Assembly: GCA_964428795.1 (NCBI GenBank)
Contig: CAYRZL010000071.1
Location: forward strand, 1 to 13,506
Reading direction: 5' to 3'
Length of the DNA: 13,506 bases
From: CAYRZL01 sp964428795
Lineage (GTDB): Bacteria; Bacillota; Clostridia; Lachnospirales; Lachnospiraceae
The notes below the pieces were generated by a model that searched no databases, had not been told where the DNA came from, and saw only the letters and a list, made by a program, of their open reading frames with translations. The position numbers and the translations under genes are program-made. Each line of letters begins with the position of its first letter. The first letter of the stretch is position 1. Shown here piece by piece: positions 6,002 through 13,506 of the stretch.

Positions 6002-7288
6002 ATGTTTGCAGATAGAGCCAGAATTATAATTAAATCAGGAAAAGGCGGCGATGGACATGTAAGCTTTCGCCGTGAAAAATACGTTCCCAATGGCGGCCCG
6101 GACGGCGGTGACGGTGGAAAAGGCGGCGATGTCATCTTTGAGATTGATGACGGATTAAATACCCTCACGGATTTCCGCCATAGAAGAAAATATGCCGCCG
6201 AAAACGGGGAAGAAGGAAAGAAAAGAAACTGTCATGGAAAGAACGGCGCCGATCTGGTGGTGAAGGTTCCGGCAGGAACGGTACTGCGTGAAGCCGAGAG
6301 CGGCAAGGTCATCGCAGATATGTCCGGTGATAACCGCAGACAGGTTGTATTAAAGGGCGGCAGAGGCGGTAACGGAAACCAGCATTATGCCACCTCCACC
6401 ATGCAGGCTCCGAAATATGCACAGCCGGGACAGCCGGCAATCGAGCTGGAAGTATTGATGGAATTGAAGGTCATTGCAGATGTGGGACTGGTTGGATTCC
6501 CGAATGTAGGAAAATCCACCCTGCTTTCCAGGGTCACAAATGCCGATCCGAAAATTGCAAACTATCATTTTACTACGTTAAACCCAAATCTGGGCGTGGT
6601 GGATCTGGATGAAGGAAAGGGATTTGTCATCGCAGATATTCCGGGTCTGATCGAGGGCGCCTCAGAAGGGGTTGGGCTTGGTCATGAATTTCTGCGTCAT
6701 ATAGAGCGTACGAAAGTGATGATCCATATCGTAGACGCAGCCTCCACAGAGGGGAGAGACCCGATTGCAGATATTTATGCGATCAATAAAGAGCTGGAAA
6801 ATTACAATGCTTCCCTGACAGGAAAGCCTCAGGTCATCGCAGCAAACAAAATTGATGTGATATACAGCGGGGATGAAGATCCGGTAGAAAAGATCCGGGC
6901 AGAATTTGAACCCCAGGGTGTAAAGGTATTTCCTATTTCCGCAGTGTCCGGCAAGGGGCTGAAGGAGTTGCTCTATTATGTCAGCGATCTGCTCAGCCAG
7001 ATAGATGACAAACCCATCGTGTTTGAACAGGAATATTTTCCGGAGTATGCCATGTTTAAAAATGAGTCTTACACCGTGGAGTACGATGAGGAAGAGGAAA
7101 AGTATGTGGTGGAAGGTCCGAAGATTGAAAAAATGCTTGGATATACCAATATCGATTCGGAGAAAGGATTTTTGTTCTTCCAGAGATTTTTGCGGGATCA
7201 GGGTATTTTGGACGAGCTGGAAGCACTGGGTATTGAAGAGGGCGACACCGTACGCCTTTACGGATTAGAGTTCGAGTACTACAAATAA
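6002..7288 (+). CDS. obgE: GTPase Obg (CgtA), ribosome assembly factor
   Basis: Obg binds GTP/GDP, helps late 50S subunit assembly and links it to the stringent response. All parts are present in 428 residues: the glycine-rich Obg fold (1 to about 158, starting MFADRARIIIKSGKGGDGHVSFR), the GTPase domain with G1 GFPNVGKS (165-172), G2 FTTL, G3 DIPG (D212), G4 NKID (282-285) and G5 SAVSGKG (from 313), then a C-terminal OCT domain (about 350-428). The start at 6002 has AAGGAG (5989-5994) 7 bases before it and matches the family; the frame is open further upstream but this extension overlaps rpmA and is not conserved. It follows rpmA as in most Firmicutes. Confidence 0.96.
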   Translation: MFADRARIIIKSGKGGDGHVSFRREKYVPNGGPDGGDGGKGGDVIFEIDDGLNTLTDFRHRRKYAAENGEEGKKRNCHGKNGADLVVKVPAGTVLREAESGKVIADMSGDNRRQVVLKGGRGGNGNQHYATSTMQAPKYAQPGQPAIELEVLMELKVIADVGLVGFPNVGKSTLLSRVTNADPKIANYHFTTLNPNLGVVDLDEGKGFVIADIPGLIEGASEGVGLGHEFLRHIERTKVMIHIVDAASTEGRDPIADIYAINKELENYNASLTGKPQVIAANKIDVIYSGDEDPVEKIRAEFEPQGVKVFPISAVSGKGLKELLYYVSDLLSQIDDKPIVFEQEYFPEYAMFKNESYTVEYDEEEEKYVVEGPKIEKMLGYTNIDSEKGFLFFQRFLRDQGILDELEALGIEEGDTVRLYGLEFEYYK

Positions 7289-7343
7289 TGATCGGAATAG
7301 ATTCTGAACATTAAAAACAATGATAGCACAGAAGGGAAAAAAC

Positions 7344-7631
7344 ATGACAAGTAAACAGCGAGCATATTTAAAGGGTCTTGCAATGACCATGGATCCTGTA
7401 TTTCAGGTGGGAAAGGCAAGTGTATCCCCGGAAGTGGTACAGGCAATAGATGAAGCGTTTAACACCAGAGAGCTGATCAAAATCTCTGTTTTGAAAAATT
7501 GTTTTGATGATCCCCGTGAGATTGCATCCGTTATTGCGGAGCGCACACACTCACAGGTGGTTCAGGTGATCGGTAAGAAAATTGTCCTGTACAAGCCGGA
7601 CAAAGAAGATCCCAAAATTATTTTACCATAA
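7344..7631 (+). CDS. yhbY: YhbY-family RNA-binding protein
   Basis: A 95-residue single CRS1-YhbY domain protein. The family binds pre-50S ribosomal particles through an RNA-binding surface with a GxxG-type loop, seen here in FQVGKASVSPEV. The conserved start MTSKQRAYLKGLA and the ending IGKKIVLYKP are typical. The ATG at 7344 is chosen, with GAAGGG (7331-7336) 7 bases upstream; an in-frame ATG at 7320 lacks a ribosome binding site and adds a non-conserved tail. Its place directly behind obg supports a role in 50S assembly. A TAACAGC/GCTGTTA hairpin (7629-7635/7646-7652) spans its stop codon but lacks a U tract. Confidence 0.92.
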   Translation: MTSKQRAYLKGLAMTMDPVFQVGKASVSPEVVQAIDEAFNTRELIKISVLKNCFDDPREIASVIAERTHSQVVQVIGKKIVLYKPDKEDPKIILP

Positions 7632-7670
7632 CAGCAAAAAAGCAGGCTGTTAGAAACAACGAGGTAGAAA

Positions 7671-8915
7671 ATGGCTGTAAAAGAATATAAACTCGGTATC
7701 ATGGGTGGAACTTTCGATCCCATTCATTTTGGTCATTTAAAAATTGTGGAACAGGCTGTAAAAGAATTTGGATTGGATCGGATTCTTTTTATTCCTACCG
7801 GGCATTCCCCGCACAAAGATTTTTCCAGCGTTACTTCACCGCAGCAGAGGCTGCGTATGACGGAGCTTGCCATAGACGGAGTTGCAGCTTATCAGGTATC
7901 CAGGATGGAAATAAAGCATCCGGACACCTCTTACACCTATCGGACACTTGAGATTCTGACGGAAAAATATCCTGAGGCTGAGCTGTATTTTATATTGGGT
8001 GCAGACTCACTTTCCGATTTTCACACATGGAAGGAGCCGGGAAAAATCTTAGCAAAGGCAGTGATTCTGGCTTCTGTGAGAGATGATCATGACGAAGAGA
8101 AAATGCAGGAATTGATCAAAACTTTGACAGCAGCTTATGGTGGTCAGATCTTTTTGCTCCACAGTCCGAAAATGGATGTTTCATCCAGAGAAATACGGGA
8201 AATGGCCGCAAACGGGAAATCCATCGATACCTATGTGCCAAAGCCTGTAGCAGATTATATCAGAGAACATGATTTGTACAAAAGAGGATCAGGGATGGAT
8301 ATCGAAAAAATCAAAAAGCAGTTAAAAAAGGATTTGAAAAAATCCCGCTATGAACATACGATAGGTGTAATGGAAACAGCAGTTGCCCTTGCAGAACATT
8401 ATGGCTGTGACGTAAAAAAAGCCCGGTACGCAGGACTTTTGCATGATTGTGCAAAGCATATGGGAGATCAGGAAAAAATCGATCTCTGTCTCAAATATGG
8501 CGTCACGATCAATGAAACAGAATATGCAAATCCGGCGTTACTTCACGCAAAGGCAGGAGCGATTCTTGCAAGAGAGCAGTATGGCGTGACGGATGATGAA
8601 ATTTTACATGCCATCGCTGTGCATACCACCGGGTGCGTTGCCATGAATCTGCTGGACAAGATCGTATATATCGCGGACTATATCGAGCCAAACAGGGACA
8701 AAGCGCCAAATCTCAGCTATTTAAGAAAGCTGGCGATGCTGAATTTGGACGAAACTATGTATCGGATCTTAAAAGATACCGTGGAATTTTTATCTACCCG
8801 CACAGCCTCCAGAGATCCGCAGACCGTGGAAGCATTTGAATATTATCGGGATCTGATGCGGGAGAAAGCAAAATTATTTGACGAATATAAGGATTTGATG
8901 CAGAAAGGAGAATGA
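7671..8915 (+). CDS. nadD-yqeK: NadD-YqeK fusion: nicotinate-nucleotide adenylyltransferase / HD-domain Ap4A hydrolase
   Basis: A 414-residue two-domain protein. Residues 1 to about 203 are NadD, which makes deamido-NAD from nicotinate mononucleotide and ATP; the nucleotidyltransferase motif GGTFDPIHFGHLKI and the late motif SSREIREM are clear. After a KRGSG linker, residues 209-414 are YqeK, an HD-domain phosphohydrolase whose family splits diadenosine tetraphosphate symmetrically. Its metal ligands are H229, H258-D259, H292, H318 and D329. These are two separate genes in Bacillus; here no stop lies between them. An in-frame ATG at 8295 with AGAGG 7 bases upstream could also yield free YqeK. 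GAGG (7661-7664) lies 6 bases before the main start. Confidence 0.93.
   Translation: MAVKEYKLGIMGGTFDPIHFGHLKIVEQAVKEFGLDRILFIPTGHSPHKDFSSVTSPQQRLRMTELAIDGVAAYQVSRMEIKHPDTSYTYRTLEILTEKYPEAELYFILGADSLSDFHTWKEPGKILAKAVILASVRDDHDEEKMQELIKTLTAAYGGQIFLLHSPKMDVSSREIREMAANGKSIDTYVPKPVADYIREHDLYKRGSGMDIEKIKKQLKKDLKKSRYEHTIGVMETAVALAEHYGCDVKKARYAGLLHDCAKHMGDQEKIDLCLKYGVTINETEYANPALLHAKAGAILAREQYGVTDDEILHAIAVHTTGCVAMNLLDKIVYIADYIEPNRDKAPNLSYLRKLAMLNLDETMYRILKDTVEFLSTRTASRDPQTVEAFEYYRDLMREKAKLFDEYKDLMQKGE
8283..8297 (+). promoter_or_regulatory. possible internal translation start for YqeK
   Basis: AGAGG (8283-8287) is followed after 7 bases by an in-frame ATG (8295) at the exact NadD-YqeK boundary. The resulting protein would begin MDIEKIKKQLKKDL, much like a stand-alone YqeK. 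It may be a leftover from two once separate genes or a working second start. Confidence 0.4.
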
Positions 8916-8919
8916 GATA

Positions 8920-9273
8920 ATGGAACAAAATTCAAAGGAAATGGCAAAAATCGCTTATCATGCATTGGATGATAAGAAAGCAAGTGATATTCAGATCATC
9001 GATATCAGCGAAATTTCCGTGATCGCAGACTATTTTGTGATTGCAAGTGCGTCCAACCCCAACCAGATACAGGCGATGATGGATGCAGTGGATGAAGAGC
9101 TTCACAAAGCCGGATATCCATGCAAACAGACGGAAGGAAATCAGAAATCCAGTTGGGTTCTGATGGATTACCGGGATATCATCGTTCATATTTTTTCAAA
9201 GGAAGATCGCCTGTTCTATGATCTGGAACGTATATGGGGTGACGGAAAATTTATTGATATTGTCGAGTTATAA
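8920..9273 (+). CDS. rsfS: ribosome silencing factor RsfS
   Basis: A 117-residue member of the RsfS (YbeB/Iojap) family, which binds L14 on the 50S subunit and blocks joining to the 30S when nutrients are short. Family blocks are IDISEISVIADYFVIASASNP (about 24-44), TEGNQKSSWVLMDYRDIIVHIF (about 70-91) and RLFYDLERIWGD near the C-terminus. AAAGGAG (8904-8910) is 9 bases before the ATG, and only 4 bases separate it from the nadD-yqeK stop. It is the last gene of the operon; a strong terminator follows. Confidence 0.95.
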   Translation: MEQNSKEMAKIAYHALDDKKASDIQIIDISEISVIADYFVIASASNPNQIQAMMDAVDEELHKAGYPCKQTEGNQKSSWVLMDYRDIIVHIFSKEDRLFYDLERIWGDGKFIDIVEL

Positions 9274-9303
9274 TGGAATGCTCCTGAATAACCTTTACCA
9301 TTC

Positions 9304-9338
9304 GTGCACGGATTCCTGCAATTCGTGCACATTTTTTT
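9304..9338 (+). terminator. strong intrinsic terminator of the ribosome-biogenesis operon
   Basis: GTGCACGGATT (9304-9314) pairs with AATTCGTGCAC (9320-9330) over 11 bp with one G-T wobble and a CCTGC loop, followed by seven T (9332-9338). Confidence 0.92.
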
Positions 9339-9364
9339 GTTTTCGGGGTATTTTGTGTTAAGAT
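9337..9364 (+). promoter_or_regulatory. weak candidate promoter for the ABC genes
   Basis: TTGTTT (9337-9342) and TAAGAT (9359-9364) are 16 bases apart. The -35 overlaps the tail of the terminator. Some promoter is needed here because the terminator ends the previous operon, but these elements are only a moderate match. The rest of 9365-9424 shows nothing beyond the AAGGAG site at 9411-9416. Confidence 0.35.
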
Positions 9365-9424
9365 ATCACCGTAATGAAAGCAGAAACAAAAATCAGAATG
9401 TGAAATCTGCAAGGAGATTGTGAT

Positions 9425-10387
9425 ATGGAAACCAAAAGACACAGCGTACTCAGTAATATTTTTTTCGTATTTCAGCCCGGCATCAAAGAGCATCCAGGTT
9501 ATCTGGTAAAGATCCTTCTTCGTAATCTACTCTTTGTATGTCTGCCGCTGATTGCTTCCGCTACCAGCTCTCTGGTGATCTGGATGCTTGGAAACGACTT
9601 CTCCCTTCCGGTGATCATAGGGGCGATCCTCTGTGTATTTGCAGGATATGGTATCGTAAACTGAATCTATAATTATTTTGATACATCAAATGGCATGATG
9701 TTTATCGGTATGCGCACCAAATACCGTTATTTGGATGACACCAGAAAAAGGCTGAACATTGCATTGGAGGATTTCGAGAATGAAAAGGTGCGTCAGCTTA
9801 TGGAAAAATCCGCCATGAGTTTATCAACAAACTGGGTCGGTGTGGAAGGGACCATGAGAAATACAGCCACATTGATGGCAAATATATTGGGACTGTGTGT
9901 CTACATTTTGGTAGTAGGCGGTTTAAGTCCGAAGATTTTGCTGTTCCTGCTGATATTATGTGTGGTGAATACAATCGTATCCGGTCTGGCATCCAGAGCC
10001 TATGACAGAATCAAAGACGGATTGGCAGAGCAGGAGAGGATGCAGAACTATTTGAATAAGACTGTGGATGATATAGCCGGAGGAAAGGATATCCGGGTGT
10101 TTGGTCTGTCCCCCTGGCTGATCGGCAAGTATGATGCCGCCATCAAGACTCATAGAAAACTGTTATTTCGTTATGATACGGTGCGCTTTTTCGGTGATTT
10201 GACGGAGGTAGTCATGGGTGCGGCACGCAATCTTGTCTGTTTTCTTTATCTGATCGCACAGATGAAGCAGGGTATGTCCATTGCGGAGTTTGCCTTTTAT
10301 CTTGGCGTGATCGGTGGGTTTGCAGAGTGGTTTTCCAAGATCAGTGAAATGGTGGTTGAGATTGGAAAAAGTAGCCGGCAAATCTAC
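9425..10387 (+). pseudogene. ABC exporter 1, membrane domain (interrupted by TGA)
   Basis: The membrane half of an ABC exporter half-transporter, about 320 residues, with hydrophobic segments near NLLFVCLPLIASATSSLVIW, VIIGAILCVFAGYGIV, ILGLCVYILVVGG, ILLFLLILCVVNTIV and AEFAFYLGVIGG. The ATG at 9425 has AAGGAG (9411-9416) 8 bases upstream. A TGA at 9662-9664 interrupts the frame, yet the same frame continues without loss as IYNYFDTSNGMMFIG, so one base change (probably from TGG, Trp) explains it. After SSRQI (to 10384) the frame runs into the ATPase sequence out of register: the linker and first strands of the ATPase domain are missing. As given the gene cannot make a working transporter. 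The substrate is unknown. Sequencing or assembly error is a real alternative to true decay. Confidence 0.8.
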
Positions 10388-10707
10388 GCTGGTAAAACTG
10401 ATGACCGGATTGTATCTGCCTACAGGGGGAACCGTCTATGTCAATGGTATAGACACAAGAGTATTGAACCGCAGGCAGTATATAAACCAGGGAGCAGCTA
10501 TTTTCCAGAATCCATTTCAACTGTCCTATACCATTGCAGAAAATATTTGTCTGAATAAAACTATAGAGGAAAATCGGGTCTGGGCGGTATTGAAAGAGAC
10601 AGGTCTGTACGAAAAGATATCATCTCTGAAAAATGGAATCTACACATATCTTGGAAAAGACCTTGCATCCGATGGCGTCAGCTTATCAGGTGGGGAGATA
10701 CAGAAGC
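10374..10707 (+). pseudogene. ABC exporter 1, ATPase domain fragment (frame-shifted, cut by gap)
   Basis: In a different frame from the membrane domain, the sequence reads AGKSTLVKLMTGLYLPTGG (the Walker A motif without its first glycines), then VYVNGID, the Q-loop IFQNPFQLSYTIAENI, and the signature motif LSGGEIQK, stopping at the run of N. Walker B and the H-loop must lie in the gap. It is the natural partner of the membrane domain just upstream. The register change implies a net loss of 3n+2 bases at the junction near 10373-10384, where the parts expected between transmembrane helix 6 and Walker A are absent. Confidence 0.78.
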
Positions 10708-10807
10708 NNNNNNNNNNNNNNNNNNNNNNNNNNNNNNNNNNNNNNNNNNNNNNNNNNNNNNNNNNNNNNNNNNNNNNNNNNNNNNNNNNNNNNNNNNNNN
10801 NNNNNNN
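10708..10807. other. assembly gap of 100 N
   Basis: Exactly 100 undetermined bases, the usual placeholder for a scaffold gap of unknown true length. It must hide the end of the first ATPase domain and, if the second gene has the usual layout, about 300 codons of its membrane domain, so the real gap is probably 1 kb or more (inference). Confidence 0.97.
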
Positions 10808-11632
10808 AATATGCATTATGACGGTACTTTGCCTGTCGAAAAGCGGATTGATAATGCCTACGAGCTATCTTTTGAGCATGTATCTTTCAAATATCCCGGT
10901 ACGGAGCAGTATATCATAAAGGATTTGAGCATTACCTTTCAAATCGGAGAAAAGCTGGCTCTGGTAGGACGAAACGGAGCAGGAAAAACCACGTTGATTA
11001 AGCTGCTCCTGAGATTTTACGAGCCCACGGAGGGAAGGATTTTGTTAAATGGCATCGACATCGGAAAATACGATCAGGATGAGTACATGCATATTTTTTC
11101 CGTAGTATTTCAGGATTTCAGACTGTATCATTTGCCTTTGGATGAAAATATTGCAGGCTCTGAAAGGGTGGATGAAGAACGGGTTCGCAGAGTATTGGAT
11201 CAGGTAGGAATGTCCGAGCGTATAAGTCATATGCGTGACGGTATCCATACCAGACTGTATCATGAAACCGGAGACGGGGAAGCTCTCTCCGGCGGCGAAG
11301 CACAAAAAATCGCCATTGCCAGAGCAATCTATAAAGACGCACCTTTTGTCATTCTGGATGAACCCACTTCGGCGCTGGACCCTCTGGCTGAGGCGGAAAT
11401 CTATGAAAACTTTAATGAGATGGTAGGAGATAAAACCGCTATTTATATTTCCCACCGGATGAGCAGCTGCAAATTTTGCGACAAAATTCTTGTGCTGGAA
11501 CAGGGAAACATTGTAGAAAGCGGTACACATGAAGAACTGATGGAGAGGCAAGGCAGCTATTATAAGCTGTATCAGGCTCAGGCAAAACACTATCAGCGGC
11601 ATGATGAACAGCATGGGCATACGGATGTGTAA
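10808..11632 (+). CDS. ABC exporter 2, ATPase domain (5' part missing in gap)
   Basis: The C-terminal ATPase half of a second ABC exporter, which probably pairs with the first as a heterodimer. The frame enters from the gap with a linker (YDGTLPVEKR) followed by YELSFEHVSFKYPG. The motifs are intact: Walker A GRNGAGKTT (nt 10967-10993), Q-loop VFQDFRLYHLPLDENI, signature ALSGGEAQK (LSGGE at nt 11285-11299), Walker B FVILDEP (Asp codon 11357-11359) with catalytic Glu, D-loop SALDP, and H-loop ISHR (His codon 11453-11455). The ATG at 10811 is internal to the linker and is not a natural start; the membrane domain should precede it. The His-rich tail (KHYQRHDEQHGHTDV) is unusual but short. The substrate cannot be inferred. 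Confidence 0.88.
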   Translation, partial: NMHYDGTLPVEKRIDNAYELSFEHVSFKYPGTEQYIIKDLSITFQIGEKLALVGRNGAGKTTLIKLLLRFYEPTEGRILLNGIDIGKYDQDEYMHIFSVVFQDFRLYHLPLDENIAGSERVDEERVRRVLDQVGMSERISHMRDGIHTRLYHETGDGEALSGGEAQKIAIARAIYKDAPFVILDEPTSALDPLAEAEIYENFNEMVGDKTAIYISHRMSSCKFCDKILVLEQGNIVESGTHEELMERQGSYYKLYQAQAKHYQRHDEQHGHTDV

Positions 11633-11650
11633 TACACATATAAATATTGC

Positions 11651-11679
11651 TTGCATTTCCGGCACTTACATACTAGAAT
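11651..11679 (+). promoter_or_regulatory. promoter of the adenine deaminase gene
   Basis: TTGCAT (11651-11656) and TAGAAT (11674-11679) are 17 bases apart. Transcription would start near 11686, leaving a leader of only about 18 bases. No terminator is visible between the ABC gene and this promoter, so read-through is also possible. There is no room for a purine riboswitch. Confidence 0.5.
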
Positions 11680-11703
11680 GAGAAGAAATGTATGGAGGCG
11701 GAA

Positions 11704-13407
11704 ATGAGAACTTTATTAGAAAACGGAATTGTGATCAATGTATTTACCGGCGAACCGGAGCACGTAAATGTGTTGATCGAAGATACCAAAATCATTGGGG
11801 TGGGAGATTATACAAAGGCGGATGCAGATATCACGAGAGATGTTGCAGGAAAATATATTTGTCCCGGCTTCATTGATGGTCATATTCATATTGAAAGCAC
11901 GATGCTGACTCCTGCAGAATTTGCACGGGTAAGTATTCCCCATGGAACCACGGCGGTTGTGGCAGATCCGCATGAAATTGCAAATGTGTGTGGAACTGCC
12001 GGAATCTGGTATATGCTGGAAGCCAGCGAAAACATTCCGTTGACCGTTTATATGATGCTTCCTTCCTGTGTTCCATCTACCGGATTTGACGAATCCGGCG
12101 CCAGATTGGAAGCGGAAGATCTGGAGGTTTTCTATCGGCACCCGCGTGTATTAGGACTTGCTGAGGTCATGAATTATCCGGGCGTTATTGCAGGCCAGAA
12201 AGACATTTTAAAGAAAATTGAGGCTGCAAAAAACCACAGACTAACGATAAACGGACATGCTCCCTTGCTTTCAGGGAAAGATCTGGACAGCTATATTTCT
12301 GCCGGAATCGGAGATGATCATGAATGTTCTTCCGCAGAGGAAGCAAAAGAACGTATCCGCAAAGGACAAAGAGTTATGATCAGACAGGGAACAGCAGCCA
12401 GAAATCTGGAGGCACTGCTTCCGTTGTTTGAAGAGCCATGGGCACATCGGTGCCTGCTTGTCACCGACGATAAGCATCCTGCGGATCTTCTTTCCAGAGG
12501 GCACATCGATGATATTATCCGTCAGGCGGTTGCCGCAGGAAAAAGCCCTGTCACCGGTATCCGTATGGCAACATTGTGGGCAGCAGAATGTTTTGGATTA
12601 AGAGACGTAGGAGCAGTTGCTCCCGGTTACGCTGCAGATCTTCTGGTACTGGATGATCTGGAAACAGTTTCCATCTGTGACGTGTACCGGAACGGAAAAC
12701 AGGTGGTAAATCATGGTCATGTAATTGATTTTGAAGAACCGCCGATTCGAAAAGATCACAAGAAATCCATCCGTAATTCCTTTTATATGAAACGGTTGAG
12801 CGAACAGGATTTCAAGCTCAACTACTCCGGAAAGGAAAAGTGTCATGTCATCAGTCTCATAAAAAATGAACTTTTGACAGATGGATGTGTTATGGAAATT
12901 GATTTTGACCATAAAAATGGTGTGGACCTTTCAAAGGACATTCTGAAAATTGCAGTGCTGGAACGTCATTTAAATACCGGTCATAAATGCATTGGATTTA
13001 TTGCGGGAACCGGTTTAAAGAGAGGTGCCATCGCCTCTTCCGTATCCCACGATTCTCATAACCTGATCATAATCGGTACAAATGAGAGCGATATGGTAGT
13101 TGCCGGAAACAGAATCCGTGAATTGGGCGGCGGATGCATTGTTGTGGATCATGGCGAAATTCTTGCAGAAATGCCGCTGCCTCTTGCCGGATTGATGACA
13201 GACGTTCCGGCTCCGATAATTGCCGGGCAGAACGAAAAGCTGAGGGCTTGTGTACATCTTCTGGGTGCTCCTGAAGAAACAGAGCTGTTTATGACGATGG
13301 CTTTTGTCAGTCTTCCGGTCATACCACATCTTAAAATTACCACAAAAGGTCTTGTTGATGTGGACGCTCAAAAAATCATTCCGCTGCTTGCGGATGCAGA
13401 GAATTAA
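11704..13407 (+). CDS. ade: adenine deaminase
   Basis: Converts adenine to hypoxanthine and ammonia for purine salvage; a cytoplasmic metal-dependent amidohydrolase. The 567-residue length fits the family. Metal and catalytic motifs are GFIDGHIHIESTM (H60 and H62), NGHAP (H185), DDHE (H206) and TDDKHP (D255-D256, H258). The C-terminal adenine deaminase domain shows FIAGTGLKRGAIASSVSHDSHN and GGGCIVVDHGEILAEMPLPLAG. The ATG at 11704 is chosen over 11692 because GGAGG (11694-11698) lies just upstream and the protein then begins MRTLLENGIVINVFTG like its relatives. It stands alone between its own promoter and a terminator; no other purine genes are nearby. Confidence 0.94.
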   Translation: MRTLLENGIVINVFTGEPEHVNVLIEDTKIIGVGDYTKADADITRDVAGKYICPGFIDGHIHIESTMLTPAEFARVSIPHGTTAVVADPHEIANVCGTAGIWYMLEASENIPLTVYMMLPSCVPSTGFDESGARLEAEDLEVFYRHPRVLGLAEVMNYPGVIAGQKDILKKIEAAKNHRLTINGHAPLLSGKDLDSYISAGIGDDHECSSAEEAKERIRKGQRVMIRQGTAARNLEALLPLFEEPWAHRCLLVTDDKHPADLLSRGHIDDIIRQAVAAGKSPVTGIRMATLWAAECFGLRDVGAVAPGYAADLLVLDDLETVSICDVYRNGKQVVNHGHVIDFEEPPIRKDHKKSIRNSFYMKRLSEQDFKLNYSGKEKCHVISLIKNELLTDGCVMEIDFDHKNGVDLSKDILKIAVLERHLNTGHKCIGFIAGTGLKRGAIASSVSHDSHNLIIIGTNESDMVVAGNRIRELGGGCIVVDHGEILAEMPLPLAGLMTDVPAPIIAGQNEKLRACVHLLGAPEETELFMTMAFVSLPVIPHLKITTKGLVDVDAQKIIPLLADAEN

Positions 13408-13425
13408 GAAGCGAAAAGATAGATT

Positions 13426-13453
13426 TGCCGGGCTTCCTGCCGCATACCCGGCA
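13426..13453. repeat. GC-rich hairpin after ade
   Basis: TGCCGGG (13426-13432) pairs with CCCGGCA (13447-13453) over 7 bp with a 14-base loop. It is followed by an A run, not T, so it is not a terminator for ade on its own; it may protect the mRNA end. Confidence 0.5.
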
Positions 13454-13456
13454 GCA

Positions 13457-13500
13457 AAAAAACTGCCATCAGGCTATGATTTGTCTGATGTCAGTTTTTT
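13457..13500. terminator. bidirectional intrinsic terminator downstream of ade
   Basis: AAAAAACTG-C-CATCAG (13457-13472) pairs with CTGATG-T-CAGTTTTTT (13485-13500), a 15-bp stem with one mismatch and a 12-base loop. With A6 on one side and T6 on the other it can stop transcription from both directions, so a convergent gene may lie just beyond the window. Confidence 0.9.
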
Positions 13501-13506
13501 GCCTTA

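Noticed and set aside
7629..7652. Terminator between yhbY and nadD-yqeK
   Set aside because: TAACAGC/GCTGTTA forms a 7-bp stem but no T run follows, and the operon clearly continues.
9662..9664. TGA read as selenocysteine or as tryptophan by code change
   Set aside because: ABC exporters have no known selenocysteine at this place, TGG is used for Trp throughout the window, and TGA ends neighbouring genes.
10435..10558. C-terminal tail following the membrane domain in the same frame (to the stop at 10558)
   Set aside because: Beyond SSRQI this is the ATPase-coding DNA read out of frame; the residues are not exporter-like.
11045..11665. 206-codon open frame on the minus strand
   Set aside because: It lies opposite the well-supported ATPase domain with all its motifs, has no recognisable family features and looks like a shadow frame.
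11633..11703. Purine riboswitch before adenine deaminase
   Set aside because: The 71-base gap is filled by a promoter and ribosome binding site, and no three-way-junction sequence can be seen.
1..13506. CRISPR array, transposase, phage or toxin-antitoxin genes
   Set aside because: No spaced direct repeats, transposase motifs or small paired genes were found on either strand; the content is core chromosomal apart from the ABC exporter pair.

Overview
The window looks like chromosomal DNA of a low-GC Gram-positive anaerobe of the Clostridia, most likely a Lachnospiraceae-type gut bacterium. The main evidence is gene order: radical SAM protein (TIGR03960 type), radical-SAM-linked DUF2344 protein, RNase E/G, rplU, prp, rpmA, obg, yhbY, nadD-yqeK, rsfS, all on the + strand. 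An N-terminally extended L27 next to its protease Prp and strong AGGAGG-type ribosome binding sites support this. Genus cannot be fixed from the sequence alone. A run of exactly 100 N shows this is a draft or metagenome scaffold.

Layout. (1) 1-913: fdhD, a formate dehydrogenase maturation gene, with an inverted repeat upstream and its own terminator. (2) 945-9338: a long operon, beginning at a near-consensus promoter (TTGTCA-17-TATAAT) and ending at a strong intrinsic terminator. It joins a cobalamin-type radical SAM pair of unknown function, RNase E/G, ribosomal proteins L21 and L27 with the L27-processing protease, the ribosome-assembly GTPase Obg, the pre-50S factor YhbY, a fused NAD-synthesis/Ap4A-hydrolase protein and the ribosome silencing factor RsfS. 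An internal promoter and folded leader precede rplU. The theme is ribosome biogenesis, RNA turnover and nucleotide-stress physiology. (3) 9425-11632: two tandem ABC exporter half-transporters, damaged as given: an in-frame TGA, a junction where a linker and the start of the ATPase domain are missing, and the 100-N gap that hides the end of the first and the start of the second. (4) 11651-13500: a monocistronic adenine deaminase gene with its own promoter and a bidirectional terminator at the window edge.

No mobile element, CRISPR array, tRNA or rRNA gene was seen. I found no clearly new system. The points most worth a second look are the uncharacterised radical SAM pair with a second CxxxCxxC motif, the NadD-YqeK fusion with a possible internal start, the paired alternative hairpins before obg, and the cluster of lesions in the ABC locus, which may be assembly artefact or real decay.
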